From: Paraburkholderia hospita
GTDB lineage: Bacteria > Pseudomonadota > Gammaproteobacteria > Burkholderiales > Burkholderiaceae
Direction of reading: 5' to 3'
NCBI RefSeq assembly: GCF_002902965.1
Contig: NZ_CP026106.1
Coordinates: 3,038,001-3,102,000, forward strand
Length of the DNA: 64,000 bases
Made by a program: the position numbers and the translations under genes. Positions 20,345 to 29,643 of this stretch are shown piece after piece. The stretch's first letter is position 1; every line of letters begins with the position of its first letter. The notes under the pieces are model-generated. The model had not been told where the DNA came from. It ran no database searches and saw nothing but the letters and a program-made list of their open reading frames with translations.

Positions 20345-21006
20345 GCGTTGGCATCCGCGCATTGCTTTCGTGCTCCACGCGTCGCCCCTGTGCGGGGCGG
20401 CACCTACTTTTCTTTGCCGCCGCAAAGAAAAGTAGGCAAAAGAAAGCGGCTAACACCGCCAATCCTTCTTCCTGCCTGAGGGCCCCCAACCGGTCCCACA
20501 CTTCACACGGCAACCACGTGACTCATGCTTGTTGCCAACGCTTTGAATGAGCGCTCCACCCGCTTCACGCGCCCGCGTCGCAGCACGCCGTGCCAGATAT
20601 TCCACTGCCGCCCAGGTGGCAAACTGTGTGTAGGCCGTAGGACTGCACACGCCTCACTTCGAACCCGATAACGCGCGCGTGCCGCCATGTAAGAGCGCCG
20701 AGCTATACGACGCGACAACCTACACACAGTTTGCCACCTGGGCGGCGCAAACCATTCGCTGCCGCTAGCTCTTGTTCGGGTGTTTGAAGTGGGTGAGGCG
20801 TGTATTCAAAGCGTTGGCAACGAACGCGAACAAGGACGTTGCCGTGTGAAGTGTGGGACCAGTTGGGGGCCCTCAGGCAAATACAAGAACTGGCGGTGTG
20901 AGCCGCTTTCTTTTGCCTACTTTTCTTTGCGGCGGCAAAGAAAAGTAGGTGCCGCCCCGCACAGGGGCGACGCGTGAAGCACGAAGGCATAACGCGGATG
21001 CCAGCG
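20345..21006 (-). repeat. 662-bp near-palindromic element, copy 3 (A-to-B orientation)
   Basis: Complete copy with type A arm on the left (GCCCGCGTCGCAGCACGCC) and type B arm on the right (CATTCGCTGCCGCTAGCTC). Both terminal 15-bp CCTACTTTTCTTTGC stems and both central GGTGGCAAACTGTGTGTAGG motifs are intact. It lies between convergent genes: the epimerase on the left and a chemoreceptor on the right. The right flank (21007-21097) is C/A-rich. Confidence 0.9.
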
Positions 21007-21097
21007 CACAGGCTAGAACAACCAAACCAAACGCGCCGCGAAGGCGCTAACACATGGCCCAACGCAAAAGCAAAAAAACCAAACCGAACCCGCGCGT

Positions 21098-22708
21098 TCA
21101 CCCAACAACATGCCCGCCGAGCACCGGCGCCAATCCCCCCCGCGTGCGATGCGAACTCAAAACCGAATCAGAAATCTCAAACGCAGCCACAGCCTCCTTC
21201 ATCTGCCGCGTCTGCTGATGCAACGAAGAAGCCGCAGCCGCAGCCTCCTCTACGAGAGCCGCGTTCTGCTGCGTCATCTCATCCATCTGCACGACAGCCT
21301 GATTGACCTGCTCGATACCCGTGCTCTGCTCGAGCGATGAAGCGCTGATCTCAGCCATCATCTGCGTGACACGCGAAATCGACTCCGACACGTTGCGCAT
21401 CGCCTCGCCTGCGCGTTCGACCAGCACCGACCCGCCCTGAATCTCCGCGACCGACTCGCTGATCAGTTCCTTGATCTCCTTCGCCGACTGCGCGCTGCGC
21501 TGCGCGAGACCGCGCACTTCACCCGCGACGACAGCAAAGCCGCGTCCCTGCTCGCCAGCGCGCGCCGCCTCGACGGCCGCATTCAACGCGAGAATGTTGG
21601 TCTGGAACGCGATCCCGTCGATCACCGTGATGATCTCCGCAATACGGTCCGAGCTTTGCGCGATGCCGTGCATCTTCGCGACGACCTGATTGACGACCTC
21701 ACTGCCATGCGAAGTCGCATCGAGTGCAGTCTCCGCGAGGGCATTCGCTTCGCGTGCGTGGTCGGCGTTCTGGCGTACGGTCGCCGTCAGCTCTTCCATG
21801 CTCGACGCCGTCTCTTCGAGCGATGCAGCCTGATTCTCCGTGCGCGCCGACAGATCGGCATTGCCCGTGGCAATTTCGTCGGCACCGATATAGATCGAAT
21901 CGGCAGCTTCGCGCACGGTCTTCACAGTGCGCGCGACGCTCGCCTGCATCACCGACAGGCCCGAGAACAAACGTCCGATTTCATTCGTGCCGCGCGCTTC
22001 GATCGGCTGGTTCAGGCGGCCTTGCGCGATGCGCTCGAAGTGCCGGCCCGCCTCTTCCAGCGGACCCACGACGCCGCGCCGCAGCGCCACGTATACGCCC
22101 GCCGTGCCCGCCAGCAGCAACGCGAGAATCACCAGACCCACCGAGCGGAACAGCGTCTGACGTCCGTCGATCGAATCCATCGACGCGCGGCCCGTCGCGT
22201 CGCCGAATTGCGTGAAGTTGTGCAGCTCGGTCAGATACGCGTCCTGCATGCCTTGGGTCGGCTGGTCGAGGAACGCCTGAATATTGCCCGCGTCGAGGTA
22301 TTGCGCGAGTTCGCCGAGCGCAGTGTGAATCTTCTGGTACTTCTCGTTGAGCGCGGCGGCGCGCGCGTTGTTTTCGTCGTTGAGTTTCGGGGCGTTCATG
22401 AAGACCGTGAACGATCGGTCCGCGGCGGTGAGCTGCTCGCGCGCGTGCTGGACGATATCGGTCGGTTCCGCGCCGCCGCGCACCATCCGCGTGCCGGCGC
22501 GCGACAGGTTGATGCGTGCGTCCATCAGATGCTGCGTCGTCTCATTGACGGCATCCACCTGATGCAGCGCGACGTTCGCGAGATCGTTGACGTCGTCGTG
22601 CGTGCGGGTCATCGACCAGAAACCGAGCCCCTCCGTCACCAGCTGGAAAATACAGAAAGCGGCCAGAACGCATAACAAGCCTGAAGCGACTTTGATCTTG
22701 CTGAACAT
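21098..22708 (-). CDS. Methyl-accepting chemotaxis protein, Tar/Tsr-like
   Basis: A 536-aa chemoreceptor. TM1 is at about residues 8-30. A periplasmic four-helix ligand-binding domain of the TarH type follows ([20 protein letters not shown]). TM2 is at about 190-212 ([20 protein letters not shown]), then HAMP ([20 protein letters not shown]) and the signalling domain with an intact tip ([36 protein letters not shown]). Methylation-helix pairs such as [15 protein letters not shown] are present. Ligand is probably an amino acid or small acid, by family only. The C-terminus lacks an NWETF-like tether. It is divergent from the thioesterase gene and convergent with the epimerase across repeat copy 3. 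Confidence 0.94.
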   Translation of the reverse strand: MFSKIKVASGLLCVLAAFCIFQLVTEGLGFWSMTRTHDDVNDLANVALHQVDAVNETTQHLMDARINLSRAGTRMVRGGAEPTDIVQHAREQLTAADRSFTVFMNAPKLNDENNARAAALNEKYQKIHTALGELAQYLDAGNIQAFLDQPTQGMQDAYLTELHNFTQFGDATGRASMDSIDGRQTLFRSVGLVILALLLAGTAGVYVALRRGVVGPLEEAGRHFERIAQGRLNQPIEARGTNEIGRLFSGLSVMQASVARTVKTVREAADSIYIGADEIATGNADLSARTENQAASLEETASSMEELTATVRQNADHAREANALAETALDATSHGSEVVNQVVAKMHGIAQSSDRIAEIITVIDGIAFQTNILALNAAVEAARAGEQGRGFAVVAGEVRGLAQRSAQSAKEIKELISESVAEIQGGSVLVERAGEAMRNVSESISRVTQMMAEISASSLEQSTGIEQVNQAVVQMDEMTQQNAALVEEAAAAASSLHQQTRQMKEAVAAFEISDSVLSSHRTRGGLAPVLGGHVVG

Positions 22709-22782
22709 CGAAACACCTGAATTGCTGAGAAGGACGGGAGTGCATCCGGGTTTACGGCAATGTCAGGCAATGCCTTGAGTGT

Positions 22783-22808
22783 TCGTCGGCAAAATTCCCA
22801 GTGTTTGA
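22783..22808 (-). promoter_or_regulatory. Possible sigma-28 promoter of the Tar-like chemoreceptor
   Basis: On the minus strand GCCGACGA (complement of 22783-22790) matches the FliA -10 GCCGATAA at six of eight positions. It is preceded after about 14 nt by TCAA (in TCAAAC, complement of 22803-22808), a weak TAAA. It lies 75 bp before the chemoreceptor ATG. Spacing is one short of usual, so it is weaker than the promoter at 8573. Confidence 0.4.
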
Positions 22809-22949
22809 GTATTTCGGAAGCTTACGCAGCGCGATTACGTCGATTTGCACAATAATTGCCGTGCAATTCTTCGAATTTCCTTGACGCGCTGCATTTGCGC
22901 TTCCTAGAGTTGGGACATCGCCACGCGGGTTATGCCCGAAGGAACGACG

Positions 22950-23405
22950 ATGACAGACCTACTCGACCGGGCGCGTGGCGCACTGCACGCCCAGCCATTC
23001 AGCGTGCTGCTCGGCACCGAACTGATGTATGTCGGCGCGAATGAGCTGACGTTGTGCCTGCCGATCCGCGACGAATTGCGGCAACAGCATGGTTTCGTGC
23101 ATGGCGGGGTGATCAGTTATCTCGCCGATAACGCGCTCACTTTTGCCGGCGCGCTGGCGCTTGGGCCTCGCGTTGTGACGGGCGAGTACAAGATCAACTA
23201 TCTGCGGCCCGCGATGACGGGCGTGCTGATGGCACGGGCGGAAGTGGTGTATGTGGGGCGGCAGCAGGCTACCTGTCAGTGCAGTGTGTTTGTTACCGAT
23301 GGGGATAAGGATAGGCTTGTCGCTGTCGCTCAAGGGACTATTAATCGTATCGGGGATGGGACGGAGGCTGGGGGTCCGTATGAGGAGCGACGTTTGCACG
23401 AGTGA
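22950..23405 (+). CDS. PaaI-type hotdog-fold thioesterase
   Basis: A 151-aa hotdog-fold protein, expected to hydrolyse acyl-CoA thioesters in the cytoplasm. The family motif HGG lies in RQQHGFVHGGVISYLADNA with the likely catalytic Asn or Asp nearby, followed by VVTGEYKINYLRPAMTGVLM. The start at 22950 (MTDLLDRARG) has AAGGA six nucleotides upstream; an in-frame ATG six codons earlier has none. The final 100 bp are rich in G/T third positions (GGGGATAAGGATAGG) and lead straight into a T-run after the stop, then the flank of repeat copy 4. Confidence 0.87.
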   Translation: MTDLLDRARGALHAQPFSVLLGTELMYVGANELTLCLPIRDELRQQHGFVHGGVISYLADNALTFAGALALGPRVVTGEYKINYLRPAMTGVLMARAEVVYVGRQQATCQCSVFVTDGDKDRLVAVAQGTINRIGDGTEAGGPYEERRLHE

Positions 23406-23505
23406 TTTTTTTGTCTGCGACGCTGGGTGGTGCTTTTGGTTTTTTCGCTGGTATCCGCGATGCGGTGTTTGCTGCGCAAGCCTTTGGCGTTATGTGCTTG
23501 CCTTT

Positions 23506-24166
23506 GCGCTGGCATCCGCGCTATGCCTTCGTGCTTCACGCGTCGCCCCTGTGCGGGGCGGCACCTACTTTTCTTTGCCGCCGCAAAGAAAAGTAGGCAA
23601 AAGAAAGCGGCTCACACCGCCAATCCTTGTTCTTGCCTGAGGGCCCCCAAAGGGTCTTACGCTTCACACGGCAGCATTTCTGTTCGCGCTCGTTGCCAAC
23701 GCTTCGAATGACCGCCTCACCCACTTCAAACACCCGAACAAGAGCTAGCGGCAGCGAATGGTTTGCGCTGTCCAGGTGGCAAACTGTGTGTAGGTTGTCG
23801 CGTCGTACAGCTTGGCGCTCTTACTGGGTGGGACGCGTGTACTATCGGTCCGGAGTGAGGCGTGTGAGGTGCTACGGCCTACACACAGTTTGCCACCTGG
23901 GCGACGGAGGAATATCCGGCGCGGCGCGCTGCGACGCGGGCGCGCGAAGCGGGTGAGGCGCACCGCAAGAGCGCTGGCAGCAAACATGAGTCACGTGATT
24001 GCCGTGTGAAGCGTGGGACCGTTTGGGTGCCCTCAGGCAAGAAGAAATGTTGGCGGTGTTAGCCGCTTTCTTTTGCCTACTTTTCTTTGCGGCGGCAAAG
24101 AAAAGTAGGTGCCGCCCCGCACAGGGGCGACGCTTGAAGCACGAAGGCATAACGCGGATGCCAGCG
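23506..24166 (+). repeat. 661-bp near-palindromic element, copy 4 (B-to-A orientation)
   Basis: Complete copy in the same orientation as copy 1: type B arm on the left (GAACAAGAGCTAGCGGCAGC) and type A on the right (GCTGCGACGCGGGCGCGCG). The left central motif has a base change (CTGTCCAGGTGG instead of CCGCCCAGGTGG). It sits between convergent genes. A degenerate CGCTGGTATCCGCG unit lies about 60 bp to its left, and C/A-rich GGATGCCACCGC and AAATGCCATTGC units lie to its right. Confidence 0.9.
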
Positions 24167-24292
24167 AAAACACAAGCAAACCAAACCGCCCTCGGCATAA
24201 AACCATCAAACCCGGATGCCACCGCAAAGGCAGAAAAACCCGAACCGCAAATGCCATTGCAAAACGGCAAAAAAACTCAGCGCCGCAGGCAA

Positions 24293-25141
24293 TTACTCCG
24301 CCGCATAAGTCTTCTGCTGCTGCTCCCCGAGCCCCTCAATCCCGAGCTTCACAGTCTGCCCCGGCTTCAGATAAACAGCCTCAGGCTTCACGCCCATCCC
24401 CACTCCTGGCGGCGTGCCAGTAGAAATCACATCCCCCGGCTGCAAGCTCATACACTGCGACAGATAAGAAACAAGCTTCGCCACACCAAACACCATGGTC
24501 TTGGTGCTGCCGTTCTGATACCGATGCCCATCCACCTCGAGCCACAGCTTCAGATTCTGCGGATCCGCAACCTCATCACGCGTAACAACCCAAGGCCCAA
24601 TCGGCCCAAACGTATCGAACCCCTTGCCCTTATCCCATTGCCCGGCACGCTCGATCTGCCACTCACGCTCGGACACGTCATTGATCACGCAATAACCCGC
24701 CACATAATCAAGCGCATTCGCCTCATCGACATACTTCGCTTCCTTGCCGATCACGACGCCCAGTTCCACTTCCCAATCGGTCTTCTTCGAGCCACGCGGA
24801 ATTTCAATCCCGTCGTTCGGCCCGACGATCGCGCTAGTCCACTTGTTGAAGACAACCGGCTCACTCGGCACAGGCAGATTCGACTCAGCGGCATGGTCCG
24901 CATAGTTCAACCCGATACACACGAACTTACCGATCTTGCCGACACACGGCCCGATGCGCGGATTGCCTTCGACAACCGGCAGCGTCGCCGGATCGATCGC
25001 GCGCAATTCGCCAAGCGCCGCATCCGTCAACGTGCTGCCGTCGATATCGCCGACCACTTTCGACAGATCGCGAATCTTGCCTTGCGCATCCAGCAAGCCC
25101 GGCTTTTCCTGGCCCTTCGGTCCATAACGAAGCAGTTTCAT
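24293..25141 (-). CDS. Fumarylacetoacetate hydrolase family protein, probable 2,4-diketo-3-deoxy-L-fuconate hydrolase
   Basis: A 282-aa metal-dependent C-C hydrolase. Family motifs are CIGLNYADHAAESNLP, the metal site in KKTDWEVELGVVIGKEA, CVINDVSEREWQ and DVISTGTPPGVGMG. It is the last gene of the sugar operon. In the known non-phosphorylative L-fucose pathway an enzyme of this family splits 2,4-diketo-3-deoxy-L-fuconate into pyruvate and L-lactate, which fits the neighbours. The equivalent step for L-rhamnose is done by relatives, so the assignment rests on context. GAGGAAA lies about 9 nt before the ATG. Its 3' end has many GAG/GGG/GCT codons, the G/T drift seen beside repeat copies. Confidence 0.82.
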   Translation of the reverse strand: MKLLRYGPKGQEKPGLLDAQGKIRDLSKVVGDIDGSTLTDAALGELRAIDPATLPVVEGNPRIGPCVGKIGKFVCIGLNYADHAAESNLPVPSEPVVFNKWTSAIVGPNDGIEIPRGSKKTDWEVELGVVIGKEAKYVDEANALDYVAGYCVINDVSEREWQIERAGQWDKGKGFDTFGPIGPWVVTRDEVADPQNLKLWLEVDGHRYQNGSTKTMVFGVAKLVSYLSQCMSLQPGDVISTGTPPGVGMGVKPEAVYLKPGQTVKLGIEGLGEQQQKTYAAE

Positions 25142-25215
25142 CGCTGCAGTTTCCTCTGTTCAGTGATTCCGTGGTTCATAAACGTCGTCCGTGCTTCACG
25201 CACGCGCCGCGTGGC

Positions 25216-25959
25216 TCAGTTCGACCAGCCGCCGTCGATCACATGCGCCTGGCCCGTCGTGAACCCCGACTCGTCCGACGCCAGATACAACGCCAGCGCA
25301 GCAATCTCCTCCGGCTTGCCGACACGGCCCATCGGCTGACGCGCGACGAACGCAGCGTGCACCGCTTCGACCGTCGCACCCTGCGCCTTCGCCTGCTCGG
25401 CGATCCGCTGCTCGAGCGAAGGCGAGTGTACCGTGCCCGGACAGATCGCGTTACAGCGTACACCCCGCGTGACGAAATCCGCGGCGATGGCCTTGGTCAG
25501 ACCGATGACAGCGGCTTTCGATGCGCCATACACGAAGCGGTTCGGCACGCCCTTAATGCTCGACGCCGCCGACGACATATTGATGATCGATCCGCCGCCC
25601 TTCTCCAGCATCGCGGGCAGGAACGCGCGGATCATCCGGTACATTGCCTTCGCGTTCAGATCGAATGCGAAGTCCCAGTCTTCCTCGCTCGCTTCGAGAA
25701 TCGAGCCCGCATGCACGTAGCCTGCGCAATTGAACAGCACATCGATGGGACCGAGTTCCTGAGCAAGCGCCTTGATCGCCGCGCCGTCGAGCACATCGAG
25801 CTGGCGCGCTTCGACGGGCTTGTCCTTGAGCGCGTCGATGCGGATGTCGGTGGCGATGACGCGCGCGCCTTCACGCGCGAAAAGCTCGGCCGTCGCAAGG
25901 CCGATGCCTTGTCCCGCTGCCGTGATCAAGGCCGTCTTGCCGGCCAGTCTTTGTACCAT
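25216..25959 (-). CDS. SDR family oxidoreductase, probable 2-keto-3-deoxy-L-fuconate dehydrogenase
   Basis: A 247-aa classical short-chain dehydrogenase: NAD-binding ITAAGQGIGLATAELF, acidic residue after strand 2 (TDIRIDAL), LFNCAGYVHAG, catalytic Ser in INMSSAASSIKG, and YGASKAAVIGLTKAIA with Tyr and Lys. It would oxidise the C4 hydroxyl of 2-keto-3-deoxy-L-fuconate to the 2,4-diketo acid used by the neighbouring hydrolase. GGGAG lies 6 nt before the ATG. It is 74 bp upstream of the FAH gene and 88 bp downstream of the lactonase gene on the same strand. Confidence 0.83.
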   Translation of the reverse strand: MVQRLAGKTALITAAGQGIGLATAELFAREGARVIATDIRIDALKDKPVEARQLDVLDGAAIKALAQELGPIDVLFNCAGYVHAGSILEASEEDWDFAFDLNAKAMYRMIRAFLPAMLEKGGGSIINMSSAASSIKGVPNRFVYGASKAAVIGLTKAIAADFVTRGVRCNAICPGTVHSPSLEQRIAEQAKAQGATVEAVHAAFVARQPMGRVGKPEEIAALALYLASDESGFTTGQAHVIDGGWSN

Positions 25960-26047
25960 TTAAGGCTCCCGTTGGATTGGCGTTTGAGTCATACCGGGTA
26001 TTGCAACGGCTGCTCACCGGCGCGAATGTGGAATTCCCGTTGAACCG

Positions 26048-26878
26048 TCAAAGCCGGTAGAACGCCGCCGCATTGCCGCCGAACACCGCGTCGCGTTCGG
26101 CATCGGAGAGCGACGCAAGTAGCTCTGTCGCGATTGAATGCCATAGCAGGTAGTCGCCGTTCAGATTCAGCACCGGCCAGTCGCTGCCCCACATCAGGCG
26201 GTTCGGCCCGAATGCGGCAAGCAGATGATCGACGTATGGACGCAGCGTCGCTTCCGTCCAGCCTCGCGCAGCTTCCGTCGCGAGGCCGGACAGCTTGCAA
26301 TGCACATGCGGCAATTGCGCGAGCCGCGTGATGCCCTCGGCCCACGCGTGCCAGCCCGCGCTGCCGTCGCGGATCGGCGGCTTCGCGCCGTGATCGATCA
26401 CGACGCGCAGTTGGGGAAAGCGCTTGATGAATGTTTCCAACGCATCGACGTGACGCGTGAAAATCAGCGCATCGAATGCGAGGTCGTGGCCGATCAACGC
26501 ATCGACGGCGGGCTTCAGCGCGGGGTTGGCAATCCAGTTGTCGTCGGGCAAGTCTTGCAGCATCGGCCGCACGCCCTTGAATTTCGGATCGCGCGCGAGC
26601 TCGGCGATCAATGCGGGCGCGTTGGCATCGAGCATCGGCACCCAGCCGACGACGCCCGCAATCGACGCTTCATTGCGCGCGAGATCGAGCAGATACCGCG
26701 TCTCATCGACAGTCTGCGCGGCCTGCACGACGACCGTGCGCGACACGCCCGCGCGTTCGCGCAGCGGCGCGAGATCGTCAGGACCGAACGTGCGGTAGAG
26801 CAGCGCGAGATCCGGCGTCAGCCAGCCGTAGTCGCCACGCTCGGGGTTCCAGTAATGCTGGTGTGCGTCGATTTGCAT
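26048..26878 (-). CDS. COG3618 amidohydrolase, probable L-fucono-1,5-lactonase
   Basis: A 276-aa TIM-barrel hydrolase. The metal motif of the amidohydrolase superfamily is at the start (MQIDAHQHYWNP), VIDHGAKPP carries further His ligands, HCKLSGL precedes the end, and the last barrel Asp is in LMWGSDWPVLNL. COG3618 members include characterised L-fucono-1,5-lactonase from Burkholderia, and the adjacent aldo/keto reductase and dehydratase complete that route. The start at 26878 makes the metal motif N-terminal, as in the family; a longer frame adds 38 residues that overlap the upstream gene. The gene upstream ends 16 bp away, so translation may be coupled. Confidence 0.83.
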   Translation of the reverse strand: MQIDAHQHYWNPERGDYGWLTPDLALLYRTFGPDDLAPLRERAGVSRTVVVQAAQTVDETRYLLDLARNEASIAGVVGWVPMLDANAPALIAELARDPKFKGVRPMLQDLPDDNWIANPALKPAVDALIGHDLAFDALIFTRHVDALETFIKRFPQLRVVIDHGAKPPIRDGSAGWHAWAEGITRLAQLPHVHCKLSGLATEAARGWTEATLRPYVDHLLAAFGPNRLMWGSDWPVLNLNGDYLLWHSIATELLASLSDAERDAVFGGNAAAFYRL

Positions 26879-26894
26879 GATGTTGATCGAACCG

Positions 26895-27935
26895 CTAGTC
26901 CTTCGGCACGGGCGCGCGTGGATCGAGCAAGCCTTTGCCGCGCAGCGCCTGCCAGAGTTCGGCGGGAATCGGCTTGTCGAACGAAGCCACATTCTCGCGC
27001 AGTTCGCCCGCGTTGCGCGCGCCCGTCAGCACCGTCGCGATGGCGGGGTGCGCATACGGAAACTGCAACGCGGCGGCAGCCAGCGGCACGCCATGCACCT
27101 TGCACACCGCTTCCAGACGCGCGACGCGCTCGATCACTTCCTTCGGCGCCTCGCCATAGTTGAACTTCAGATCGCCTTCGACGCCGCGCGCGAGAATCCC
27201 CGAATTGAACGCGCCGCCCAACAGAATGCTGACGTTGCGCTTTTCGCATTCGGGCAGCAGGTCGTTGAGTGTCGCCTGTTCGAGCAGCGTGTAGCGGCCC
27301 GCGAGCAACGCGCAATCGATGTCGAATTCGCGCATCACGTCGAGGATCGCCGCGCCTTCGTTGACGCCGAGACCGACGGCTTTCACAGCGCCTTGCGAGC
27401 GCAGATCGTCGAGCGCGCGAAAGCCGCCGCCTTGCGTGAGCTGTTGCCAGTAGTGCGCGTTGCGCTCGCCATGCGTGACGACGCCGATGTCGTGAATGAG
27501 CAGAATGTCGATATCGACGATGCCCATGCGCTGCTGGCTGTCTTCGAACGAACGCAGAATGCCGTCGTGCGTGTAGTCGTAGATCGCTTCGAACGGCAGC
27601 GGATTTTGCCAGCCTTCGCTGCCGTCATACGGATGCTTGCGCGGCACGAAGTGACGGCCGACCTTGGTCGACAGCACGAACTCGTTGCGCGGATAACGCC
27701 GCAGCGCATCGCCAAGGCGATGCTCAGCTTTCGTGTGTCCGTAGTGCGGCGCGGTGTCGAAAAAGCGCACGCCCGCGTCCCACGCGGCCTGAACCGCGCC
27801 GAACGCTTCTTCATCGGAAAGGTCGCGATACAGTCCGCCGAGCGGCGCGGTGCCGAGCCCCAGACCTGTGACTTCGAGCGCGCGGCCGCCGATGCGGCGC
27901 CTCTTGCGCACGTTTGAACCCGCCGCGTCCGTCAT
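26895..27935 (-). CDS. Aldo/keto reductase, probable L-fucose dehydrogenase
   Basis: A 346-aa NAD(P)-dependent aldo/keto reductase of the D-threo-aldose 1-dehydrogenase type, which oxidises L-fucose (and D-arabinose) to the 1,5-lactone. The tetrad is recognisable: Asp in RFFDTAPHYG, the Tyr of the same motif, Lys in VLSTKVGRHF, and His in ILLIHDIGV. I chose the ATG at 27935 because GGAG and GAGCGAG precede it; an ATG five codons earlier has no ribosome binding site. The product would be the substrate of the adjacent lactonase. Confidence 0.83.
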   Translation of the reverse strand: MTDAAGSNVRKRRRIGGRALEVTGLGLGTAPLGGLYRDLSDEEAFGAVQAAWDAGVRFFDTAPHYGHTKAEHRLGDALRRYPRNEFVLSTKVGRHFVPRKHPYDGSEGWQNPLPFEAIYDYTHDGILRSFEDSQQRMGIVDIDILLIHDIGVVTHGERNAHYWQQLTQGGGFRALDDLRSQGAVKAVGLGVNEGAAILDVMREFDIDCALLAGRYTLLEQATLNDLLPECEKRNVSILLGGAFNSGILARGVEGDLKFNYGEAPKEVIERVARLEAVCKVHGVPLAAAALQFPYAHPAIATVLTGARNAGELRENVASFDKPIPAELWQALRGKGLLDPRAPVPKD

Positions 27936-27988
27936 CGTCTCGCTCTCCATGTTGTGTTTTATGTTCAACCCAGCGCTCACCGCAACGC

Positions 27989-29308
27989 TCACTGCGCGGC
28001 CACGCTGACCACCCGATGCGGCAACGCCGCATTCGACGGCAGGCACGCCGGACCGACGGGCTCGAACGTTTTGTACGTAAGGATAAACTCCTGATGCCCG
28101 AGCGACTCCGATTTCGACGCCGCGCCCTGCGCGACAGCGAGTGTGACGTCAAACACTTCGCGGCCCACTTCGTCGAGTGTCGCGCGGCCTTCAAGGATAC
28201 GCCCTGCGTCGACATCCATGTCGCCGGACAGGTTCCGGTAAGTATTCGGATTCGCGCAGACCTTGATGACGGGCGAAATCGCCGAGCCGACCACGGAGCC
28301 GCGCCCCGTCGTAAACAAAATCACATGCGCGCCGCACGCGATCAGTTCCGCGATCTCGGCGTTGTCGCTGATGTTCGGAAAGCCGAAGCGCGGCTCGCCG
28401 TCAGGCACGACGTCGAGCAGATAGAGGCCGCCTGTGGGCGGCACATCGCCGGGCTTCACGATGCCGACGATCGGCGACGCGCCGCTCTTCGCATACGCGC
28501 CGAGGGACTTCTCTTCCTGCGTCGTCAATCCACCGTCCGCGTTGCCGACAGCAAAGCTGCCGTGGCCGAGTATCGAGTAATAGCGCGCGGCCTTCGCGAC
28601 GCAAGCAACGATTTCATCGCCGAGATCGTCGCGCGCTGCGCGGCTTTTCATATGAAACTCGCAGCCGACCAGCTCGCCCGTCTCTTCGAAGATGCAAGTC
28701 GCGTCATGCTCGATGAAGTGATCGAATGCGCGGCCCACGGCGGGATTCGCCGTGATGCCGCTCGTGCCGTCCGAGCCGCCGCAAATCGTGCCGATCACGA
28801 GTTCGGACAGCGCCATCGGCACTTTCTTTTGCTTCGCGAGTTCGCTGCGCGCTTCGCGCACCCAGTCGACGCCGTATTGAATCGTGCTGCGCGTACCGCC
28901 TTTTTCCTGGATCGTCAGCACGTGCACCGGGCGGCCGCTCGCGCGCACCACATCGACGAGATAATGCTTGTTCATGCTCTCGCAACCGAGCGACACGAAC
29001 AGCACCGCGCCGACATTCGGATGCGTCGTCAGTTGCTCCATCATCTTTTCGGCGTAGCTGTTCGGATAGCAGCCCGGAAAGCCGATCAGATGAACAGGCG
29101 CTTCCAGCTCTGCGGAAAGATCGTCGAACGCATCGAACGAAGGGCGGAACTGCGCAACGATCTCGCGCGCGACGTGATGCGCGCATTCGACCAGATAGGC
29201 GACGGCGACCACGTTGCGGATGCCCTTGCGTCCATCGCTGCGCGGATAGCCTTGCAGCATGGGCAGCATTGCTGATTGCGCGGTATTTGCTACGGAAATG
29301 TCGGTCAT
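27989..29308 (-). CDS. UxaA/altronate-dehydratase-like large subunit, probable L-fuconate dehydratase
   Basis: A 439-aa protein of the UxaA/GarD dehydratase family (main catalytic part). It shows GYPRSDGRKGIRNVVAVAYL near the start, IGFPGCYPNSYAEKMMEQL, VSLGCESMN, GTICGGSDGTSGITANPAVG and FTTGRGSVVGSAISPVIKVC. Cysteines in these motifs are the likely Fe ligands. Family members dehydrate sugar acids to 2-keto-3-deoxy acids. Here the place in the pathway calls for L-fuconate dehydration, a job done by an enolase-superfamily enzyme in other bacteria. The N-terminal SAF domain of UxaA is encoded by a separate gene 16 bp upstream. Confidence 0.82.
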   Translation of the reverse strand: MTDISVANTAQSAMLPMLQGYPRSDGRKGIRNVVAVAYLVECAHHVAREIVAQFRPSFDAFDDLSAELEAPVHLIGFPGCYPNSYAEKMMEQLTTHPNVGAVLFVSLGCESMNKHYLVDVVRASGRPVHVLTIQEKGGTRSTIQYGVDWVREARSELAKQKKVPMALSELVIGTICGGSDGTSGITANPAVGRAFDHFIEHDATCIFEETGELVGCEFHMKSRAARDDLGDEIVACVAKAARYYSILGHGSFAVGNADGGLTTQEEKSLGAYAKSGASPIVGIVKPGDVPPTGGLYLLDVVPDGEPRFGFPNISDNAEIAELIACGAHVILFTTGRGSVVGSAISPVIKVCANPNTYRNLSGDMDVDAGRILEGRATLDEVGREVFDVTLAVAQGAASKSESLGHQEFILTYKTFEPVGPACLPSNAALPHRVVSVAAQ

Positions 29309-29324
29309 GTTCTGTTGGCCCGCG

Positions 29325-29642
29325 TCAGTGATGGACGAATGCGTGGCCTGCGTCGTGTGTATAAGTGGGCAGGTAATCGCTTTCGAGGTTGTGCGTATGC
29401 AGATGCTCGCCGCGCGCGACATCCGTCGTCACGTGGCCGATCACCGCGCCGTAACGCAGCACTTTCTCTTCGCTGCGCAGTGCACGGCGCGCGACCTTGT
29501 GGCCGAGCTCGATCGTCTTCGCGAGCGTCACGTGCTCGCCTTCGATCTCGATCTGCGTGCCGGCTTCGAGCCGCGCGCCAGCGATCAGGCAGTTGTCTTC
29601 GGGACTCAGCAGAATCAGGCGGTGATCCGTCATGTGCGTCAT
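29325..29642 (-). CDS. SAF-domain small subunit of UxaA-like dehydratase
   Basis: A 105-aa protein matching the N-terminal SAF domain of altronate/galactarate dehydratases: HRLILLSPEDNCLIAGARLE, VTLAKTIELGHKVARRAL, KVLRYGAVIGHVTTDVARGE, HLHTHNL. It is expected to pair with the large subunit encoded 16 bp downstream and to contribute to substrate binding. The ATG at 29642 is placed directly against the stop of the permease gene, with AAGGA 11 nt before it. An ATG three codons on is possible. Confidence 0.82.
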   Translation of the reverse strand: MTHMTDHRLILLSPEDNCLIAGARLEAGTQIEIEGEHVTLAKTIELGHKVARRALRSEEKVLRYGAVIGHVTTDVARGEHLHTHNLESDYLPTYTHDAGHAFVHH

Positions 29643-29643
29643 G

